NCBI GenBank assembly: GCA_035500275.1
Contig: DATJXI010000388.1
Location: forward strand, 1 to 9,511
Direction: 5' to 3'
From: Roseiarcus sp035500275
Lineage (GTDB): Bacteria; Pseudomonadota; Alphaproteobacteria; Rhizobiales; Beijerinckiaceae
Length of the DNA stretch: 9,511 bases
Both the position numbers and the translations under genes were made by a program. Positions within the stretch are counted from its first letter, which is position 1. Each line of letters starts with the position of its first letter. The notes beneath the pieces are model-generated. The model worked only from the letters and a program-made list of their open reading frames with translations. It did no database searches and was not told where the DNA came from. Below are positions 6,061 through 9,511 of this stretch, piece after piece.

Positions 6061-6669
6061 CTATTCGCGGACCGTTTCCTCGACGGTCTGCTGGGCGGCG
6101 ACATATTGGGCGCGACGATGATTCTCAGCGCGCGCAAGCCGCTCGGCCGGATCCCGGCCAATGCGCGGCATCAGATGGGCGAGGTCGACGAATTCATCCG
6201 CTTGGCGCCGCAATTCGTCAGCCACCATGGGGGGCTGAGTTGAGATCGTCGAGACGACGGCCACCCTCACGCCCTTGCGCTGGACCGCCTCGACGAGCGA
6301 CCGGAAATCGCCGTCGCCGGAAAACAGCACCATCATGTCGACGCGTTCGGCCATCTCCATTGCGTTGACGGCGAGTTCGATGTCCATGTTGCCTTTGACT
6401 TTGCGCCGCCCGGTCGAATCGACAAACTCCTTGGTCGGCTTGGTCACGACCGCATAGCCGTTGTAGTCGAGCCAGTCGACCAGCGGGCGTATCGAGGAAT
6501 ACTCCTGATCGTCAACCAGGGCGGTGTAGTAAAAAGCCCGGATGAGCCGCCCTTTCGCTTGAAATTCCTTGAGCAGTCGTTTGTAGTCGATGTCGAATCC
6601 GAGCGCCTTGGCGCTCGCATACAGGTTGGCGCCGTCGATGAAGAGGGCGATCCGTTCCAAGGATGACAT
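6061..6669 (-). CDS. NYN domain (LabA/DUF88-like) protein, predicted ribonuclease
   Basis: A 202-residue cytoplasmic protein with a complete NYN (PIN-like) nuclease fold. The acidic metal-binding residues stand where expected: Asp12 in ALFIDGANLY (8-17), Asp96 in GNMDIELAVNAM (93-104), and Asp119 and Asp121 in LFSGDGDF (115-122). The segment RVAVVSTISTQPPMVADELRRQADEFVDL (about 135-163) is the conserved end of the LabA-like subfamily. The tail past residue 170 is charged, probably helical, and not part of the domain. Members are predicted to cut RNA; the target here is unknown. It is the first gene of the minus-strand unit. The ATG at 6669 has a purine-rich AAGAAG ahead of it, about 8 bases upstream, rather than a perfect Shine-Dalgarno sequence. 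Confidence 0.92.
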   Translation of the reverse strand: MSSLERIALFIDGANLYASAKALGFDIDYKRLLKEFQAKGRLIRAFYYTALVDDQEYSSIRPLVDWLDYNGYAVVTKPTKEFVDSTGRRKVKGNMDIELAVNAMEMAERVDMMVLFSGDGDFRSLVEAVQRKGVRVAVVSTISTQPPMVADELRRQADEFVDLAHLMPRIGRDPAERLARAENHRRAQYVAAQQTVEETVRE

Positions 6670-7044
6670 ATTCGCGCTTCTTTACCTTATCTCGCTGATT
6701 GACCAATAGGTCCCGAACATGGCCGGCTCAACCAAACCGCCGCCGATTAGCAAGCCATTGTCTCAAAAGGAGTTCAAGCATCATTTTGAGGCGACCACAA
6801 CTACGAGGGGGGTTCGCCCGACCTGCTTCCACAGAAACCGCGGCGGACCTCCCCCGGCATACCGACATAGGAACATTGGCGAAAACCGCTATGGGTAGGC
6901 CGCAAATTAATCTTCTTGAACGACCCGAACACGGTCCACACGCGACTGGCTTCGAAAGCTTCGCGCCCCGTGTTAAAGGCGGCGTTTTCAACAGCCCGGA
7001 TGGCGCGGGAGGGGATGTCCTCCGCGTTCGAATACGGAGACGGC
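6670..7044. other. 375-base divergent intergenic region, no recognised gene
   Basis: This gap separates the minus-strand NYN unit from the plus-strand hydrolase unit and must hold promoters for both. Apart from the candidate minus-strand promoter at its left end, I recognise nothing. It contains a perfect 7-base inverted repeat, CTCAAAA 6762-6768 and TTTTGAG 6784-6790, with a 15-base loop. Small open frames occur on both strands: plus 6719-6898 (59 residues, ATG to TAG), minus 6801-7046 (81 residues) and minus 6728-6991 (87 residues). None has a good ribosome binding site or a domain I know. Codon third positions in these frames are clearly less GC-biased than in the flanking genes. The region may be a degraded gene, a dispersed repeat or plain regulatory DNA. 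Confidence 0.6.
6704..6731 (-). promoter_or_regulatory. Candidate promoter for the NYN-glycosylase-epimerase unit
   Basis: On the minus strand TTGAGC (6731-6726) is followed after 16 bases by CTATTG (6709-6704), similar to the alphaproteobacterial CTTGAC / CTATNT pattern. Initiation would fall about 6697, giving a leader near 30 bases before the start codon at 6669. Motif match only. Confidence 0.3.
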
Positions 7045-7896
7045 ATGAAGCTCGTTCGCTACGGCAGGCTGGGGAAGGAAAAGCCGGGACTTGTAGACAG
7101 CGCGGGCAAGCTGCGCGACCTCAGCGAGACCATCGCCGACATTGACGCTGATGTCTTGAGCCCACGCTCCTTGGCCCGACTCGCCAAGCTGAAGGCTGAA
7201 TCGCTGCCGGCGGTCAGAGGGACGCCGAGAATCGGGCCTTGCGTCGCCCGTGTGGGCAATTTCGTCGCGGTCGGCCTCAATTACGCCGACCATGCCGCGG
7301 AATCCGGCATGCCCATCCCCAAGGAGCCGGTGCTGTTCACCAAAGCCCCCTCTTGCATCGTCGGTCCGAACGACGACGTCGTCATCCCCAAGGGATCGCA
7401 GAAAACCGACTGGGAGGTGGAGCTCGCCGTCGTCATCGGGAGCCGCGCGAGCTACGTCAGCGAGGCCGAGGCGCTGCGGCGCGTCGCCGGCTTCTGCATC
7501 TGCAACGATGTCTCCGAGCGCGAGTTTCAGCTCGAGCGGTCCGGGCAATGGGTGAAGGGCAAGAGCGCGCCCACCTTCGGGCCGCTCGGCCCGTGGCTCG
7601 TCACGCCCGACGAGATCGAGGACGTGCAGAAGCTCAATATGTGGCTCGACGTCAACGGCGAGCGCATGCAGACCGGCTCGACCGCGACCATGATCTTCAC
7701 GTTGAGGCAGCTCGTCTCCTATATCTCCCAATTCATGATCCTCGAGCCCGGCGATGTCATCACGACCGGCACGCCCCCCGGCGTCGGTGCAGGCCGGAAG
7801 CCGCAGGTGTTCCTGAAGCCCGGCGACACGATGACCCTTGGCGTTGACGGCCTCGGCCGGCAAGAGCAGCACGTCGTCGCCTGGAAGGAAGCATAG
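7045..7896 (+). CDS. Fumarylacetoacetate hydrolase (FAH) family protein
   Basis: A 283-residue enzyme of the FAH superfamily, which cleaves carbon-carbon bonds in, or isomerises, 2,4-dioxo acids in catabolic pathways using Mg or Mn. The N-terminal cap (MKLVRYG to about 65) precedes the catalytic domain. Visible landmarks are VGLNYADHAAESGMP (76-90), the metal ligands Glu124 and Glu126 in DWEVEL, Asp155 in CNDVSERE, GQWVKGKS (168-174), and the glycine-rich TGTPPGVG (241-248). The sequence most resembles the subgroup often labelled ureidoglycolate lyase or 2,4-diketo-3-deoxy-L-fuconate hydrolase. Those labels are unreliable, so I give no specific substrate. The start at 7045 has GGAG 5 bases ahead, and the MKLVRYG opening is the family norm; the open frame extends to 6916 without similarity. 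The HAD phosphatase gene follows after 14 bases. A long minus-strand frame here is a shadow. Confidence 0.93.
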   Translation: MKLVRYGRLGKEKPGLVDSAGKLRDLSETIADIDADVLSPRSLARLAKLKAESLPAVRGTPRIGPCVARVGNFVAVGLNYADHAAESGMPIPKEPVLFTKAPSCIVGPNDDVVIPKGSQKTDWEVELAVVIGSRASYVSEAEALRRVAGFCICNDVSEREFQLERSGQWVKGKSAPTFGPLGPWLVTPDEIEDVQKLNMWLDVNGERMQTGSTATMIFTLRQLVSYISQFMILEPGDVITTGTPPGVGAGRKPQVFLKPGDTMTLGVDGLGRQEQHVVAWKEA

Positions 7897-7910
7897 GCTC
7901 CGTTGCGAAC

Positions 7911-8585
7911 ATGCAGATCCAGCCCGTCTTCCTCTTCGACCTCGACGGCACGCTGGTGGACAGCGTCTACGAGCATGTCCTCGCCTGGAAGGAGGCGCTG
8001 GATAGCGAGGGCATCGACCTCTCGGTCTGGCGCATCCACCGCAAGATCGGCATGAGCGGCGGCCTGTTCACCGACCAGCTCGTCCGGGAGACGGGCGCGC
8101 CGATCGACGAGGAGCGCGGTGAGCGCCTGCGCCGGGCCCACGCCGCCGCCTATCGCCGCATGGGCGAGCGCATTCGCCCCCTGCCCGGCGCGCGCGAGCT
8201 TCTCGCCTGGCTGACCGACGCCGGCATCCCGTGGGCAATCGCGACCAGCGGGCGGATGGAGACGGCCTCCGTCAACCTGAAGGCGCTCGGGGTCGATCCC
8301 GAGATCACGCCGGTCGTGACGCGGGACCAAGTCAAACACGCCAAGCCCGACCCGGACCTGTTCCTTGCGGCGGCCCAGCGCTTACGCGCCCCGATCGAGA
8401 CGGCTTTCGTGGTCGGCGACTCGATCTGGGACATGCTGGCGGCTGCGCGCGCCCGGGCGCTCGGGGTCGGCCTCCTTTGCGGCGGTTACGGCGAGGAGGA
8501 ACTGCAGAAGGCGACCGCCTTCCGGGTCTACGAGGACCCGGCCGACCTCCTCAACCATATCGACGAACTCGGCGGGCGGCGCTAA
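7911..8585 (+). CDS. HAD-family phosphatase (Gph/CbbY/beta-phosphoglucomutase-like)
   Basis: A 224-residue haloacid dehalogenase-type hydrolase, expected to remove phosphate from a small metabolite in the cytoplasm. All four HAD motifs are present: FDLDGTLVDS (9-18) with nucleophile Asp10 and acid/base Asp12, ATSG (111-114) with Ser113, KHAKPDPD (142-149) with Lys145, and VVGDSIWDM (167-175) with Asp170 and Asp174. The helical C1 cap (about 19-88) lies between motifs 1 and 2, as in subfamily IA phosphatases such as phosphoglycolate phosphatase. The substrate cannot be told from sequence. It begins 14 bases after the hydrolase stop, with no clear ribosome binding site, so translation probably relies on coupling to the upstream gene. 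It is likely co-transcribed with the FAH-family gene, but a shared pathway is inference only. Confidence 0.92.
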   Translation: MQIQPVFLFDLDGTLVDSVYEHVLAWKEALDSEGIDLSVWRIHRKIGMSGGLFTDQLVRETGAPIDEERGERLRRAHAAAYRRMGERIRPLPGARELLAWLTDAGIPWAIATSGRMETASVNLKALGVDPEITPVVTRDQVKHAKPDPDLFLAAAQRLRAPIETAFVVGDSIWDMLAAARARALGVGLLCGGYGEEELQKATAFRVYEDPADLLNHIDELGGRR

Positions 8586-8602
8586 GCGGCCCGGCGCCGC
8601 TT
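8584..8602 (+). terminator. Hairpin at the end of the HAD gene, possible terminator
   Basis: AAGCGGC (8584-8590) and GCCGCTT (8596-8602) form a perfect 7-base-pair stem with a 5-base loop, starting within the TAA stop of the HAD gene. Only two T residues close the stem and no long T run follows, so termination would be weak or factor-assisted. It separates the hydrolase-HAD pair from the outer membrane protein gene. Confidence 0.4.
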
Positions 8603-8738
8603 CCGTCCGCGAATCGGGACTTTTCAATGGGTTACGGCGCCATTTGGTTCCGACATGACGGCGGGAGACAATGAGCCGATCGTCGAGTGTCCAGACAGCC
8701 GCCCCGAAGGAATGGCCGACCCAATCTGGGGGAGATCG

Positions 8739-9511
8739 ATGACCGCTCGGTCGAGGCCGAAAACGGACGTCAAGGCCGTCGCTTCCGTCGCCATATTGGC
8801 GCTCTTGTCTTGCGGCGCGCAGGCGGCGGATCTTGCGGCGGTCGCGCCGCCGGCCGCGTCCAATGTCGTCGCTCCTCAAGCCCCCTTGGGCTGGTTCTTG
8901 CGGTTCGGCGCGCTCGGCGTGCTGAATGACACCTCGTCAAATCTCTATGCCCAGCCGATCGTCGGCGTCGTCGCCCCAGGGATTGGATTTGTTCCCGTCG
9001 GCGGGGCTGGCCCGCAGATGTTCGTCGCGGGGCGCGGCGCGGCCTATTCGAACCTGATAAGCGCAAACGTCCAGGTCGGCTATTTTCTTACGCCGAACTG
9101 GTCGCTAGAGATATCGGCCGTATTTCCGGTTTGGGTGCCGGTCAGGGTCACCGGATATTCCGCTACGCCGCCCTATCCAGGGACGGTTTTGGCGCGCGTC
9201 TTGCCCGCGGCCCCGCCTTTGACGGGCGTCTATCACTTCACCCGGTTCGGCCCCTTCCAACCTTATCTTGGCGCCGGCGTCGCGCCGGCGATCGCTCTCG
9301 CCGTGGCGAAAGGCTTCGAAACGGGCGGCTCGTTCGATCCGTCGATCGGCCTCGTTTTGCAGGGCGGGTTCGACTACATGCTCACCCGCAATTGGGGCGT
9401 CTTCGTCGACGTGAAGAAGATCTTTATCCAGCTGCACGGAAAAGCGACCGGCGTCGACCTTGGTCCTCCGGTGGGCGTGATTCCCGTCGCCGGATCCATC
9501 AAGACCAATTC
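8739..9511 (+). CDS. OmpW family outer membrane protein (3' end beyond window)
   Basis: The frame stays open to the window edge, giving 257 codons of an incomplete gene. OmpW proteins form an eight-stranded beta-barrel that lets small hydrophobic molecules cross the outer membrane. The N-terminus is a Sec signal (charged MTARSRPKTDVK, hydrophobic core about 13-25, likely cleavage after AQA at 29). The mature part shows family marks: GWFLRFGALGVLNDTSS (about 51-67), ISANVQVGYFLTPNWSLEISA (about 107-127), GVYHFTRFGPFQPYLGAGVAPAIA (about 163-186) and LQGGFDYMLTRNWGVFVDVKKIF (about 207-229). Missing are only the last strands ending in an aromatic residue. ATG 8739 has a GGGGGAG sequence 4 bases ahead and gives a normal signal peptide. 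In-frame ATGs at 8712 and 8655 are possible, but the first has its purine run too close and both lengthen the signal oddly. An LLSC just before the cleavage site is a weak lipobox; I favour ordinary signal peptidase. Confidence 0.87.
   Translation, partial: MTARSRPKTDVKAVASVAILALLSCGAQAADLAAVAPPAASNVVAPQAPLGWFLRFGALGVLNDTSSNLYAQPIVGVVAPGIGFVPVGGAGPQMFVAGRGAAYSNLISANVQVGYFLTPNWSLEISAVFPVWVPVRVTGYSATPPYPGTVLARVLPAAPPLTGVYHFTRFGPFQPYLGAGVAPAIALAVAKGFETGGSFDPSIGLVLQGGFDYMLTRNWGVFVDVKKIFIQLHGKATGVDLGPPVGVIPVAGSIKTN

Noticed and set aside
6988..7872. Minus-strand open frame of 294 codons
   Set aside because: Shadow of the FAH-family gene; composition rich in His, Asp, Gly and Arg without a domain.
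8382..8879. Minus-strand 165-codon frame over the HAD 3' end and OmpW 5' end
   Set aside because: Covers two well-supported plus-strand genes and has no recognisable domain.
1..9511. Possible undescribed defence, phage or mobile system
   Set aside because: No transposase, integrase, terminal repeats, tRNA attachment site, toxin-antitoxin pair or defence-type gene cluster is visible; the NYN protein is the common LabA-like housekeeping type.

Overview
The window is GC-rich DNA with a strong preference for G or C at third codon positions. It carries the gene order rpsF-rpsR-DUF2232-rplI, a layout typical of alphaproteobacteria of the order Hyphomicrobiales (Rhizobiales). A methylotroph-type lineage (Methylocystaceae or Beijerinckiaceae) is a reasonable guess, but the genus is inference. 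Nearly everything is ordinary chromosomal coding sequence. I see no mobile element, CRISPR array, tRNA or rRNA, and no convincing novel multigene system.

Layout. (1) 21-1229, minus: a periplasmic substrate-binding protein of the branched-chain amino acid ABC transporter type, with a twin-arginine-like signal; its permease partners are not in view. (2) 1385-1687, plus: a C-terminal scrap of a large TPR/ATPase protein of the adenylate-cyclase type, left as a pseudogene and flanked by a short imperfect direct repeat. (3) 1688-4317, plus: the ribosomal protein operon rpsF (S6), rpsR (S18), a DUF2232 membrane protein and rplI (L9), behind a roughly 170-base leader rich in potential hairpins, where S6:S18 autoregulation could act. 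(4) 4345-6669, minus: a tight three-gene unit read from 6669 down: NYN-domain (LabA-like) nuclease, family 5-type uracil-DNA glycosylase, and aldose 1-epimerase. It converges on rplI across a 27-base gap. (5) 6670-7044: a 375-base divergent gap with no recognised gene but with small open frames on both strands and less GC-biased codons than its neighbours. (6) 7045-8585, plus: a fumarylacetoacetate hydrolase-family enzyme followed after 14 bases by a HAD-family phosphatase. (7) 8739 to the window end, plus: an OmpW-like outer membrane beta-barrel protein, cut by the window edge.

Functional links are clear only for the ribosomal operon. The NYN/glycosylase/epimerase set is probably co-transcribed from its spacing, but the products share no obvious pathway. 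The hydrolase and the HAD phosphatase are probably co-transcribed; their substrates cannot be read from sequence.
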